From: an uncultured Bacteroidota bacterium
GTDB taxonomy: Bacteria; Bacteroidota; Bacteroidia; 2-12-FULL-35-15
NCBI GenBank assembly: GCA_903926385.1
Contig: CAIYIS010000048.1
Location: 1-64,000 of the forward strand
Direction: 5' to 3'
DNA length: 64,000 nt
Within the stretch, counting starts at the first letter, position 1. Every line of letters starts with the position of its first letter. The translations under genes and the position numbers were made by a program. The notes under the pieces were generated by a model. That model ran no database searches and was not told the DNA's origin. It saw only the letters and a program-made list of their open reading frames with translations. Positions 25,370-34,598 of the stretch are shown in pieces.

Positions 25370-26358
25370 TTTTTTAATCGTTTGTTGTTGAATAGCCAGT
25401 TGTAAAAATCTTGAATAGATTCTTCGAAAGGACGGCAGTTATGACCAAGCTGATTAATGGCTTTCGAATTGTCCATCAAAGGATGTCCGTAACGCAATGC
25501 TGTTATCGACTCTATGGTAAATAAGGGTTTGGTTTGGGTAACTTTGCTGTAAATTTTAATGAATGGTAAAAAAGATTTTAGCATCGAAAACGATAGCATA
25601 CTTTTAGGCGTTTTCACTCCGGTTACTTTTGTTATGGTAGCCGCCAGTTCCTGCATACTTTTATATTTGCCTGTTACCAGATATACTTCACCGTTTTTTC
25701 CTTTTTCAATAGCATTAATCACCGATTGAGCCACATCTCTAACATCAACAAAGTTGTAACCACCTTTAGGCATTACCGGTATTTTGCGTTGATAAAATTG
25801 AACAAGTGCTTTACCAAACTCAGATGTTTTAAAGTCGTAAGGGCCGATGATACAACTTGGCCTGATTACCACAATTTCGGGATTCATTTTTGCGGATTCT
25901 TTCAGCATGTATTGTTCTCCGGTAGATTTAGAGAAGTCGTAAGCAAACCCTTCGGAAGTTTTGTAGGGGCGAGTTTCATCAAATGAAGTTTCCATAGGTT
26001 CTTCCATCACAGCGTGAACACTGCTGATGTGGATGATTCGTTTTACTCCTTTGCTCCTCGAAACTTCCAGTACATTCTTTGGCCCTTCCGTATTGGTGCG
26101 GTGAACCAGCCCATCTGGGTCACCGTTGATACTGATGATGGCGGCACTATGTATTACTGTATCACAACCATCAATCAGTTTTTCTAAATCAGCTTTGTTC
26201 AGAACGTCCCCCTGTATTAATTCAAGAGGTAATTCGCTCAGGCTATCCTTGCGCGAATTGTACATCGCTTTCACTTTGTATCCTTTGTCAATTAGTAATC
26301 GGCAAACCACATTTCCTAAATGCCCGCTTGCTCCTGTAACTGCAATTGTTCTGCTCAT
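25366..26358 (-). CDS. Extended SDR, 3beta-hydroxysteroid dehydrogenase/dihydroflavonol reductase-like
   Basis: A 330-aa NAD(P)-dependent Rossmann protein. The dinucleotide loop is TGASGHLGNVV. HISSVHAV holds the catalytic serine, and YDFSKSTGEQ the catalytic Tyr-x3-Lys. FVDVRDVAQSVINAIEKG is typical of the 3beta-HSD/DFR subgroup. There is no membrane anchor. Translational coupling to a steroid 5alpha-reductase-like gene suggests consecutive oxidoreductions on the same lipid or steroid-like substrate. A TATATTTG box lies 53 bases upstream (26412-26419). Confidence 0.85.
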   Translation of the reverse strand: MSRTIAVTGASGHLGNVVCRLLIDKGYKVKAMYNSRKDSLSELPLELIQGDVLNKADLEKLIDGCDTVIHSAAIISINGDPDGLVHRTNTEGPKNVLEVSRSKGVKRIIHISSVHAVMEEPMETSFDETRPYKTSEGFAYDFSKSTGEQYMLKESAKMNPEIVVIRPSCIIGPYDFKTSEFGKALVQFYQRKIPVMPKGGYNFVDVRDVAQSVINAIEKGKNGEVYLVTGKYKSMQELAATITKVTGVKTPKSMLSFSMLKSFLPFIKIYSKVTQTKPLFTIESITALRYGHPLMDNSKAINQLGHNCRPFEESIQDFYNWLFNNKRLKK

Positions 26359-26803
26359 AACGCTGACTTATAATTGTTATTCATTTTTCTAATCCATCCA
26401 TCTATTAAGTGCAAATATATCGAATAGTTTGTTAGTTTAGGAATAAATTAATGCGAATCTTGTTATATTGAATTTTGTAGTGGTTGATATTACAAATCAT
26501 ATATTCTGCCAACTACATTCCGAATAATCTTGTGCTATTATCTTTGTCGCCTACCCTTACTAATACTCCTTATTGAAATGAAATCAGAACTAATAAATTT
26601 AAATTATTGTATATGCACAGATATAGGTTAATGCATCAAAAAAACAATAAGTCTTTTCTAACAAAGAAAATGTTGTTTAGGCTGACTCTTGTGCTTATTG
26701 TTTTAATAGAGTTTCTTCTTATCTTTTTATAAAATTGGAACTAGGTTAAAAGTAATATCATATTCCTATTTACTTTGCTTAACTGTTTAACAGATGAACG
26801 GTT
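26359..26803. other. Intergenic region, possible gene remnant
   Basis: A 445-base AT-rich gap with a probable -7 box near the right gene (26412-26419). A stop-free stretch at about 26627-26731 reads ...NNKSFLTKKMLFRLTLVLIVLIEFLLIFL, a basic then hydrophobic segment like the start of a membrane protein, but it has no good start and ends after one helix. It may be a decayed gene or a very small membrane peptide (20 aa from the internal ATG). Confidence 0.4.
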
Positions 26804-27523
26804 TCATTTCGACTTCCGTTTCTGTTTTCTTTCCTTTCTTCTTTCTAATTTAATTTTATGTCCCCTTGTTCCCATCAGACTTTTTAGCTTACTTATCCTT
26901 TGGTCTAATGGCACAAAATCTGGAATAAATAATTTTGAAACATCGATAGGTTTAAACGACAATGGATGTTTGTTTAAACTATCGGTAACAATTGGTAGCA
27001 TTTCTACTTTTAATTTAAATTTTCGAACGAATACTTTTACAAAACTGGCCTGAGAAGGTTGTGTTGCAAATGCTACATTAGTTAATCCTTTCTGTTCAGC
27101 AAGCTGAGAGGAGTAATAAACATTTTCTGAAGCGTGTTCTGCTTTTGGTTCCAGTAAAATATGAGCGTCGTCAATTCCGGCTTGTAGCGCCAGTAGTCGC
27201 ATTACCTCTGCCTCCACATAAGGGCTGTGAACTGCCGCTCCTGACATAATCACATTTCGGGTGTATCCGTTTTTGTATAAGTAAGCAGCCCATTTGATTC
27301 GCTCTTCAATAATGCCATTTTTTTGATTCGGAAAATAGGGATACCCCGGAATAATAACAGCATCATAAGGTTTAATTTTTTCAGCAAGTTCAAAACCTTT
27401 AGTCGGGTCAGCATAAAAATAACTGTAATAGGCTTTACACCCCGTTATAAGGAAAGCACTCAAAGTACAAACAAAAATAATTGAATAATTAATGAATGCC
27501 TTGATTGGCGATACTTTTGTCAT
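26804..27523 (-). CDS. YdcF/ElyC-like DUF218 family lipoprotein
   Basis: A 239-aa protein. The N-terminal hydrophobic segment ends in a lipobox (FLITGC), so it is probably a lipoprotein. The DUF218 core begins at PYDAVIIPGYPYFP, continues through WAAYLYKNGYTRNVIMSGAAVHSP and LEPKAEHASENVYYSSQLAEQ, and contains the glutamate and serine motifs of the SanA/YdcF/ElyC group. These proteins are linked to cell-envelope homeostasis, but their reaction is uncertain. The C-terminus is strongly basic. It is divergent from ispE. Confidence 0.82.
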   Translation of the reverse strand: MTKVSPIKAFINYSIIFVCTLSAFLITGCKAYYSYFYADPTKGFELAEKIKPYDAVIIPGYPYFPNQKNGIIEERIKWAAYLYKNGYTRNVIMSGAAVHSPYVEAEVMRLLALQAGIDDAHILLEPKAEHASENVYYSSQLAEQKGLTNVAFATQPSQASFVKVFVRKFKLKVEMLPIVTDSLNKHPLSFKPIDVSKLFIPDFVPLDQRISKLKSLMGTRGHKIKLERRKERKQKRKSK

Positions 27524-27612
27524 TCGTTGGTTTTTACAAACGCAAAACTACTAAAGTTTACATCATTACTTTTATTATTTCTTTGATTTCATTTTTTTTA
27601 GAACTTTGCAAC

Positions 27613-28437
27613 ATGATTTGTTTCCCAAACGCCAAACTAAACTTAGGTTTGAACATTGTCAAAAAACTGAATGATGGTTATCACTCTATTCAATCTGTAT
27701 TTTATCCAATCGGTTTGATGGAAGCCCTTGAAGTTGTTGAAAACAAAGAAGCTTCTGCTGAACGTATTGTAATGACAACTTCCGGAATAGAAATCCCAGG
27801 AAATGTAAATCAGAATTTGTGCTACAAAGCTTATCATTTAATTTCAAAAGATTATTCATTGCCAAATGTCAAGGCGCATCTCCACAAACATATTCCTATT
27901 GGAGCTGGATTAGGGGGAGGTTCGTCTGACGGAGCTTTCTTTATTCGCCTTTTGAGCGATACATTTCAACTCAATCTGTCCTGGGGCGAAATGCATAATT
28001 ATGCTCGTCAATTGGGTAGTGATTGTTCGTTTTTTATTACTAACAAACCTGTATTTGCTGAAGGTAAAGGTGACCAGTATGAAAGAATAGAACTGAATTT
28101 AGATGGCTATCATATTGCGTTGGTTTGTCCTTCTGTTCATATTAATACCGCAAAGGCGTATAGCGGTGTTACTCCAAAACCTGCTGTTCGTTCAATTGAA
28201 AAAGACATCCTCAGTGTTCCAATTGAACAATGGAAAGATTGTATTCACAACGATTTTGAAGATTCAATATTTCCTCAGTTTCCTTTGATAAAAGACATAA
28301 AAGAAAAGTTATATAATAATGGTGCTTTGTATGCGTCTATGAGCGGAAGTGGGTCTTCTGTTTACGGAATATTTAAGTACGAAACTCGGTTGAAAGAATT
28401 GTTTACTGATTGTTTTGTTTGGGAAGGAAAGGCCTAA
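27613..28437 (+). CDS. ispE: 4-diphosphocytidyl-2-C-methyl-D-erythritol kinase
   Basis: GHMP kinase that phosphorylates CDP-methylerythritol in the MEP pathway of isoprenoid synthesis; cytosolic. The protein is 274 aa from MICFPNAKLNLGLNI. The track start at 27505 adds a spurious hydrophobic leader. The ATP-binding motif PIGAGLGGGSSDGA, the N-terminal PNAKLNLGL and the C-terminal YASMSGSGSSVYGIF (GHMP motif 3) are intact. A TTTG sits only four bases before the ATG in a -7-like context, so the mRNA may be nearly leaderless. The gene is isolated from other MEP genes. Confidence 0.95.
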   Translation: MICFPNAKLNLGLNIVKKLNDGYHSIQSVFYPIGLMEALEVVENKEASAERIVMTTSGIEIPGNVNQNLCYKAYHLISKDYSLPNVKAHLHKHIPIGAGLGGGSSDGAFFIRLLSDTFQLNLSWGEMHNYARQLGSDCSFFITNKPVFAEGKGDQYERIELNLDGYHIALVCPSVHINTAKAYSGVTPKPAVRSIEKDILSVPIEQWKDCIHNDFEDSIFPQFPLIKDIKEKLYNNGALYASMSGSGSSVYGIFKYETRLKELFTDCFVWEGKA

Positions 28438-28443
28438 TAAATT

Positions 28444-30126
28444 TTACCATTTAAAAATATCTTTCATTTTTTTAGGTCTGTCACTTGCTCTCCAGCTAAA
28501 GTTTTTTAAGCGTAGTTCTTTTATATTTACTTGTTCTAACGGATATAGCGTTGCATCAGGTTTTGTAATAAATGTGATGTAATCTATTTTGTTTGATTTT
28601 AAATAAATGTTTAAATCACTGCAATCAGCACGATTTACAGCTTTTATTACATCTTTATCTTTTACAAAATATATCGTTTGCCCGTTTCCTTCTACATGCA
28701 CCAGATAAAGGCTACTGTCATTAAAATATCCTTTCATTTGCTTTCCTCTAATTTGGTTGTAACGCACGGAATCTTCCTGAGAAGCAATAAAACAGTTTCC
28801 TCTCATAACCATTGATTTTAGAGATTTTTGACCAATTAACAGTTGAATACTGTCGGCTGTTAATTGATTCTCCTCCGACCACAGTGTTGGCTTTCCGAAC
28901 AAATGCATTAGGGAATCATTCAAGTTATAAACCATCGAATCACATTTTCCTTGCATATCTTTTCTGTAAAATTTCACTTTGTGGTATGCGAACAAATGGT
29001 TGCTTAATACGTTTGGTTTTACAGCAGGTATACTCGATTCTTTATTTTTAACTTTTAAATTAGTTTTCTTATTATCCTGTTTTTGTTTATTTACATAAAC
29101 CTTTTTATTAATGGTACTGTCTTTTTCACCAATTGCTTTTAATGTATCAGCATGTACAAAAAGCGTGTCTTTTTCCTGTATTTCGGTTAACAAAGCATGG
29201 CCTGTTACGATGGAGGTATTCGTTTCTTCATAATGAATTGCAAAATCTCCTTTTATATCAATTTTATTGGTTGTGTCTATCACATTTACATTTTTGATTG
29301 CTCTGCCAATTCCTGATTTACGGTCGTAATACAGGCTATCTCCAAACATTTTTTGTTCTTTGGTTAGAATAAACGAATGTTTACTGAATCGTGATATATC
29401 GTTTTTGGTATCATACCAACCATCTTCGCAGTAGATAGAATTCTCTTTACTTTTGATAGTGGTAGGGCCTACGAAATAAGTAGTCTGCGAAGCGGTATTA
29501 TAACGCATGGTGTCGCTGTTAATCACAAATTCAGGATTGGTTTGTCCGGCAGGTTGGTTGGTGAGCACTACATTTTTCTTAAAAGTTAAGTCATCTGTTT
29601 TAGAAAAGAAATACCCAAGGTCGCTGGTCAAAACATTGTCTTTATTGGTAATTCTGGCTGGAGTGGTATAAAATCCAACACTTTTACCCATATCGTAATT
29701 GAGTACTTCTGTGGTAAGATGCATATCTCCCTTGTCGGCAACAACATTTTTCGTAATGATAGCTTGCTTTGTATTTCCATCGTATTTGAGTAATTCGCCA
29801 TATAAATGCACACTGTCGTTCTGATTTACATGAATGTGGCCAAATGCTTCGAGTGAATTGTTTTCGTAAAAATAGGCACTGTCGCAATACATATGAGTGT
29901 TCTCTTGTTTGAACTCAACATCGCCAATCAAGCGCTTGGCACCATTGCCTAATTGAGAATCGAACTTTAATGATTTTGCATGAACAATTTCTACTTTTTT
30001 GCCGCCTGTGCTTGTTGAATTTTGAGAGAAAGATAGGAGGGGTGTTAACAATAGAAAACAAAAAACAGAAAATACACTAGGTACTGCACTGATGCGACCT
30101 GAAAATGTATATTCTGTTTTAATCAT
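28444..30126 (-). CDS. OstA-like (LptA-fold) envelope protein
   Basis: A 560-aa exported protein. Signal sequence (about 15-35, FSVFCFLLLTPLLSFSQ), then repeated OstA/LptA beta-jellyroll strands (VEIVHAKSLKFDSQLGNGAKRLIGDVEFKQ and many later D-x-x-x-Y-N/D strand pairs). Bacteroidota carry such long OstA-like proteins in place of a short LptA, and they are thought to take part in LPS transport across the periplasm. It ends with a conserved tryptophan-rich tail (FSWRASDRPKKMKDIFKW). It lies 38 bases after purA and may share its transcript. Confidence 0.83.
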   Translation of the reverse strand: MIKTEYTFSGRISAVPSVFSVFCFLLLTPLLSFSQNSTSTGGKKVEIVHAKSLKFDSQLGNGAKRLIGDVEFKQENTHMYCDSAYFYENNSLEAFGHIHVNQNDSVHLYGELLKYDGNTKQAIITKNVVADKGDMHLTTEVLNYDMGKSVGFYTTPARITNKDNVLTSDLGYFFSKTDDLTFKKNVVLTNQPAGQTNPEFVINSDTMRYNTASQTTYFVGPTTIKSKENSIYCEDGWYDTKNDISRFSKHSFILTKEQKMFGDSLYYDRKSGIGRAIKNVNVIDTTNKIDIKGDFAIHYEETNTSIVTGHALLTEIQEKDTLFVHADTLKAIGEKDSTINKKVYVNKQKQDNKKTNLKVKNKESSIPAVKPNVLSNHLFAYHKVKFYRKDMQGKCDSMVYNLNDSLMHLFGKPTLWSEENQLTADSIQLLIGQKSLKSMVMRGNCFIASQEDSVRYNQIRGKQMKGYFNDSSLYLVHVEGNGQTIYFVKDKDVIKAVNRADCSDLNIYLKSNKIDYITFITKPDATLYPLEQVNIKELRLKNFSWRASDRPKKMKDIFKW

Positions 30127-30164
30127 ATTTATTGGTATAAAAAATTTGCCCCCAAAGGCAATTA

Positions 30165-31445
30165 CTATACCAATTCTTTTTTACGAATTAGTGTTTGAGT
30201 TCTGTCCGGACCAACGGATACAATGGATATAGGAACACCTGCTTCTTTTTCGATAAAGGCAATGTAATCGTTTAGTGCGGCAGGCATTTCTTCGGGCGAA
30301 TGCAAACCTGTAAGGTCTTGATTCCATCCTTTCAATTCTGTATACACTGGCGAAAGCAATTCGGGTGAATAATCATAGGGTAAATAATCTATTTTCGTTC
30401 CCTGATAATTGTAGTGCGTACACACTTTAATAGTTTCAAAACCACTTAAAATATCTGCTTTCATCATCATAAGCTCGGTTACACCATTAATCATTACTGC
30501 ATACTTTAATGCTGGCATATCCAGCCAGCCCGTACGTCTTGGTCTGCCTGTGGTAGAACCATATTCATTACCTGTTTTGCGTATTTGTTCTCCTGTTTCA
30601 TCTTCTAGTTCGGTAGGAAACGGGCCACTTCCCACACGTGTGCAATACGCTTTAAAAATACCAATCACATTTCCGATTTTATTCGGAGCTATTCCCAAAC
30701 CTGTGCAGGCTCCGGCACATATTGTGTTGGAAGATGTAACAAATGGGTAGGAGCCAAAATCAATGTCGAGCAAAGAGCCTTGCGCACCTTCTGCTAGTAT
30801 AGCTTTGTTTTTTATTAAAGCATCGTTAATATAATGTTCGCTTTCCACTCGTTCCAACCCTTTTAATACTTCTATGCCTTCAAACCATGCCGGTTCCAGC
30901 TCTTCCAGTTTGTATTCGAACTGATGAAAAGCCAAAAGTTGTTTATGTTTTTCAACCAAAGCATCGTACTTGGATTTGAAATTAGCAAGGTCAATATCGC
31001 CAACTCTTAATCCGTTGCGTCCTGTTTTGTCCATGTAAGTGGGGCCAATACCTTTTAGAGTAGAACCGATTTTTTCTTTTCCTTTGGAGGCTTCGCTTGC
31101 TGCATCGAGCAAACGATGAGTAGGTAAAATAAGATGAGCACGTTTAGAAATAATAAGTTTCGATTTTACATCTACTCCTAATATTAATAAAGCATCAATT
31201 TCTTTTTTGAATATTACAGGATCTATCACCACACCGTTTCCAACTATGTTGATTGCTTTGGGATGAAATATACCTGACGGAATAGTATGCAGTACATGTT
31301 TGATACCATTAAACTCCAATGTGTGCCCGGCATTCGGCCCCCCCTGGAAGCGCCCGATGATATCATATTTTGGTGTTAATACGTCTACAATTTTTCCTTT
31401 TCCTTCGTCTCCCCATTGAAGACCTAACAGAACATCTACTTTCAT
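30165..31445 (-). CDS. purA: Adenylosuccinate synthetase
   Basis: Cytosolic enzyme joining IMP and aspartate with GTP hydrolysis, the first step to AMP. The 426-aa length is standard. The N-terminal GTP-binding motif GLQWGDEGKGKIVD, GPNAGHTLEF, KGIGPTYMDK and the C-terminal region YGSTTGRPRRTGWLD are intact. It sits third in a probable fur-STAS-purA-ostA run on the minus strand, with 42 bases after the STAS stop. Confidence 0.98.
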   Translation of the reverse strand: MKVDVLLGLQWGDEGKGKIVDVLTPKYDIIGRFQGGPNAGHTLEFNGIKHVLHTIPSGIFHPKAINIVGNGVVIDPVIFKKEIDALLILGVDVKSKLIISKRAHLILPTHRLLDAASEASKGKEKIGSTLKGIGPTYMDKTGRNGLRVGDIDLANFKSKYDALVEKHKQLLAFHQFEYKLEELEPAWFEGIEVLKGLERVESEHYINDALIKNKAILAEGAQGSLLDIDFGSYPFVTSSNTICAGACTGLGIAPNKIGNVIGIFKAYCTRVGSGPFPTELEDETGEQIRKTGNEYGSTTGRPRRTGWLDMPALKYAVMINGVTELMMMKADILSGFETIKVCTHYNYQGTKIDYLPYDYSPELLSPVYTELKGWNQDLTGLHSPEEMPAALNDYIAFIEKEAGVPISIVSVGPDRTQTLIRKKELV

Positions 31446-31487
31446 TTCGTTATTTATAATCTGGTTTAATTATTCTTTTTAATACGT

Positions 31488-31835
31488 TTAATTGTTAAGC
31501 ACAGCAATGGCTTCTTCCTTTGTTTCACAAACATTAAATATGCTGTCGAGTTTGGTTATAACCAATAGCTCATTGTTTTTTTCATTCACTCCACACACGG
31601 CTACATCGCCTCCTGCTTTGCGAGCTTTGGTTAATATATTAATAAGTACATTCAGTCCGCTGCTGTTTATATATCTTAACTGGTGCAAGTCTAAGAGGAT
31701 TTTTACTACTCCTGTTTCAACGGTTGCAATAACTTCGTCCACCATAGGTTTGGGTTGTTCGCGGTCTATCAACTCCCCAAAAAGATGAAATACCTTGATG
31801 TCGTTTTCAACGTTCGATTTGTATTGAAATATCAT
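31488..31835 (-). CDS. STAS-domain protein (anti-sigma factor antagonist-like)
   Basis: A 115-aa single STAS domain. The motif LRYINSSGLNVLINIL contains the serine that is phosphorylated in SpoIIAA-type antagonists. No cognate anti-sigma kinase or PP2C phosphatase gene is next to it. It overlaps the Fur-like gene by one base, so translation is coupled. Its output is unknown; in Bacteroidota these stand-alone STAS proteins are common. Confidence 0.88.
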   Translation of the reverse strand: MIFQYKSNVENDIKVFHLFGELIDREQPKPMVDEVIATVETGVVKILLDLHQLRYINSSGLNVLINILTKARKAGGDVAVCGVNEKNNELLVITKLDSIFNVCETKEEAIAVLNN

Positions 31836-32347
31836 TATTTTGGTTGTTTTGTTTTTTTCTTTTTCACATGTTCACATTCTCCCTGACTAGCCAGTTTGTT
31901 GCATCTTCCGTAAATGTTCAACGAATGATGAGAAACTGTAAATCCTAATATTTCGGAAGTTGTACGCTGTATTTCCTGAATACGTGGATCGCAAAATTCG
32001 AATACCGTTTCGCAGTCCTGGCAAATAAAATGATCGTGCTGTTTATATTCATACGAACGTTCGTATTGAGCAAAGTTTTTTCCAAATTGATGCTTGGTTA
32101 TTAAATTGCAGTTGAGCAAAAGTTCGACTGTATTATATAAGGTAGCACGGCTCACACGATATTTCTTGTTTTTCATCTGCACATAAAGCGACTCTATATC
32201 AAAGTGGCCTTCGTGAGAATAAATTTCATTAAGTATTGCGTATCGTTCAGGTGTATTACGATGATGATTTTTTACCAGATATAGTCTGAAAATCTGTTTT
32301 ACCGTTTCCTTAACATCCTTATTCGTATCTTTATTGGTGTTCGGCAT
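31835..32347 (-). CDS. Fur-family metal-responsive transcriptional regulator
   Basis: A 170-aa protein. A winged-helix domain at about 15-95 ([40 protein letters not shown] is the recognition helix) is followed by the dimerisation/metal domain with [17 protein letters not shown] (CxxC) and a second C-x7-C pair ([12 protein letters not shown]). The histidine-rich HDHF matches the regulatory metal site. Whether it is Fur, PerR or Zur cannot be decided. It starts four bases downstream of the T9SS protein stop and overlaps the STAS gene. Confidence 0.9.
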   Translation of the reverse strand: MPNTNKDTNKDVKETVKQIFRLYLVKNHHRNTPERYAILNEIYSHEGHFDIESLYVQMKNKKYRVSRATLYNTVELLLNCNLITKHQFGKNFAQYERSYEYKQHDHFICQDCETVFEFCDPRIQEIQRTTSEILGFTVSHHSLNIYGRCNKLASQGECEHVKKKKTKQPK

Positions 32348-32351
32348 TCAA

Positions 32352-33953
32352 TTATTCTACTATCACTATTTTGTTATTCCAAACAACATTCGAATTGCCC
32401 GAAATTATTTTTACAAAGTATATTCCATTGGTCATAGCTCTTCGTTCTAAAGTTATTTGTTTACCGTTCACATTTTCTTTTTTTATTTCACGTCCAGTAA
32501 CATCTGTAATAATAAGTATTCCTGAAGTTAATTCGGTATTGAATTCAATACTGGCAACAGATGAAAACGGATTTGGATAAATTTTCGCGGTGTTATATTG
32601 AACATTACTTGCTACACCAACAATAAACGGTGCATGGTAATAGTTAAAAGTGGAGTCTGAGTTGTGCCAAGTTGAAGTACTATCCCAGTATTGATTTACT
32701 ATAATGATTTGATTGTTGTTTACATCATAACCATAAAAAGCTTGTGTCAGATTCAGCCAATTCATTCCATCCCATGTTTGCGACACCTGATTTGTTTGAT
32801 TGTTATTAGCGTCATAACTGTATGAACCTTGAGAATCGTTGTTCAGCATACTGCCACTGCCCATCTGAAACAACCATGTTAACTCATTATTATTGGCATC
32901 GTAGGTGTATGTATATGCATAGAGATAATCGTAGCTTGCACCGTTCCAGCTTTGCGATTGCTGACTAGTTTGATTGTTATTTGCATCAAATGTGTTTGTG
33001 TCTAACGAACTATTGTCCCAGCTCGAGCCATTCCATACTTGATATTGAGCCGATGTTTGATTGAAATTAGCATCTAATGTAAAAATATACTGGGCGGTGT
33101 TATCAAAACTTGCTCCGTTCCATGTTTGGTCTAATTCGGTTAGAGGGTGACTAAACGCATCGAAGGTGTATGTCATCTGAAGATTGTTGTCCCAGGATGA
33201 GCCATTCCATATTTGCGAAAGATTATTAATCAAGTTAAAGCTGGCATCATAGGTGAAGATAAAATGTGCGCTGTTGTCAAACGAAATTCCATTCCATATC
33301 TGATCCACTTCGTCTGTCATGTTGTTATTGACATTGTAGGTAAACAAAGATTGAGAATCGTTGTTCCATACCGAACCACTTCCTATTTCATGCAAATAGC
33401 TCAGTTGATTATTGTTTACATCGTAAGTGTAAGTATATCGGTACTGATTGTCCCATGAGGTTCCATTCCAGCTTTGATTGGATTGTGTTAAAATATGATT
33501 GGACGAATTATACGAAAGAGAGGTTTGGGAGAAATTAATCCATGCACTACCATTCCAATGCTGGGTTATCTGATTGGTCATATTGTTATTTGCATCGTAT
33601 GTGTAATCATTTTTGGTTTGATTTACCCACACTGAGGTGTCCCAATATTGTACTACCGACATTGTCTTATTAAAGTTGGCATCATAGGTATAAATGGTTT
33701 TAGTGGGTTGATACCACACAAACGAAGTATCGCTCCATAACCACATATAAGTACTGTCCATTAAATTGGTGGTAGCCGCTTTTGCTATATAAAATGAGTG
33801 ATGAGTTGGCTTTAGTTTTACTGCATGAGCCAAATGATTAGCTTTTCCGTACGACCCATGAATGGCTTGTCCCGGAGTAATCGGTTTTGGGTTCTTTGCC
33901 TGCATCAGCAGGGCAAACGAAATAAATACAGCCGTAAGTAATTTTGATTTCAT
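32352..33953 (-). CDS. Secreted T9SS protein with a 29-residue repeat
   Basis: A 533-aa protein with a signal peptide (1-19) and, from about residue 85 to 435, some twelve tandem 29-residue repeats of the form YDANNN...Q.WNGSSWDN.....YT. The repeats are rich in Asn, Trp, Ser and Tyr, and no Cys is visible in them. The last 85 residues form a T9SS type A sorting domain (KIYPNPFSSVASIEF, MTNGIYFVKI). It is likely a surface adhesin-like or structural beta-repeat protein. The repeat resembles YD-type repeats in spirit but lacks the toxin context. A TATATTTG box is 22 bases before the ATG. Confidence 0.85.
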   Translation of the reverse strand: MKSKLLTAVFISFALLMQAKNPKPITPGQAIHGSYGKANHLAHAVKLKPTHHSFYIAKAATTNLMDSTYMWLWSDTSFVWYQPTKTIYTYDANFNKTMSVVQYWDTSVWVNQTKNDYTYDANNNMTNQITQHWNGSAWINFSQTSLSYNSSNHILTQSNQSWNGTSWDNQYRYTYTYDVNNNQLSYLHEIGSGSVWNNDSQSLFTYNVNNNMTDEVDQIWNGISFDNSAHFIFTYDASFNLINNLSQIWNGSSWDNNLQMTYTFDAFSHPLTELDQTWNGASFDNTAQYIFTLDANFNQTSAQYQVWNGSSWDNSSLDTNTFDANNNQTSQQSQSWNGASYDYLYAYTYTYDANNNELTWLFQMGSGSMLNNDSQGSYSYDANNNQTNQVSQTWDGMNWLNLTQAFYGYDVNNNQIIIVNQYWDSTSTWHNSDSTFNYYHAPFIVGVASNVQYNTAKIYPNPFSSVASIEFNTELTSGILIITDVTGREIKKENVNGKQITLERRAMTNGIYFVKIISGNSNVVWNNKIVIVE

Positions 33954-34026
33954 AGTTTCTTAAAATTGTTTGAAGCAAATATACTTTTAATTTCTGTAGC
34001 GTATAAAAAAGATTTATTTTTTGTAA

Positions 34027-34434
34027 TTATTTGCCCTTAGGTTTAACTGTTGTTTTCTTTTTCCTACTTGCTTTTTCTCGGTTTTCGTTTAACTTAAATC
34101 GTATCATTTCCTTAATTAATTTTTTGGGTAAAGTCTTATTCATGGGCAATTGAACTCCTCCCTTAGATGTATGGTAAGCTGTGAGTTTGTCTTGAAACTG
34201 AACAATAGGCGAAGCTGTTGGGTAAAATCCAATATGATGAGTATGGGCAGCAAAATAAGCCACCATGCCATTCTGTTTGTAAGCCGGCATATTGTAACTT
34301 ATCACCTCCTGAGCCTTGGGAGCGGCCTCTTTTATCAGTTCGCGAATTTTGGTAAGCAGTTCTTTCACTTCGGATGGAAATGAGGCTATGTAACTATCAA
34401 CATTTATATATACTGTTTTTACAGGTGTTTTCAT
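34027..34434 (-). CDS. DUF1801 domain protein
   Basis: A 135-aa soluble protein matching DUF1801: INVDSYIASFPSEVKELLTKIRELIKEAAP, EVISYNMPAY, YFAAHTHHIGFYP. Family members have been called iron-chaperone frataxin-like proteins, without strong proof for this branch. The C-terminus is an unstructured lysine tail (SRKKKTTVKPKGK). It is monocistronic. Confidence 0.85.
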   Translation of the reverse strand: MKTPVKTVYINVDSYIASFPSEVKELLTKIRELIKEAAPKAQEVISYNMPAYKQNGMVAYFAAHTHHIGFYPTASPIVQFQDKLTAYHTSKGGVQLPMNKTLPKKLIKEMIRFKLNENREKASRKKKTTVKPKGK

Positions 34435-34582
34435 TCGCTTTGTTGTTTAGTTCTGTATTTTAATATTCATCACAAGCTGTTTTTCTGTTGTGTGACTGAG
34501 TTCAAAATTCGGAATTAATTATTTCCTGAGCAAGAAAAAAAAGCTATAACTTTTCTTCTTCACTTTCCATCTGCTTTTTATT

Positions 34583-34590
34583 TACATTTG
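34583..34590 (+). promoter_or_regulatory. -7 promoter element of the thioredoxin-like gene
   Basis: TACATTTG matches TAnnTTTG and ends eight bases before the ATG at 34599, leaving room for only a very short 5' leader. Confidence 0.55.
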
Positions 34591-34598
34591 CTTCTGTA

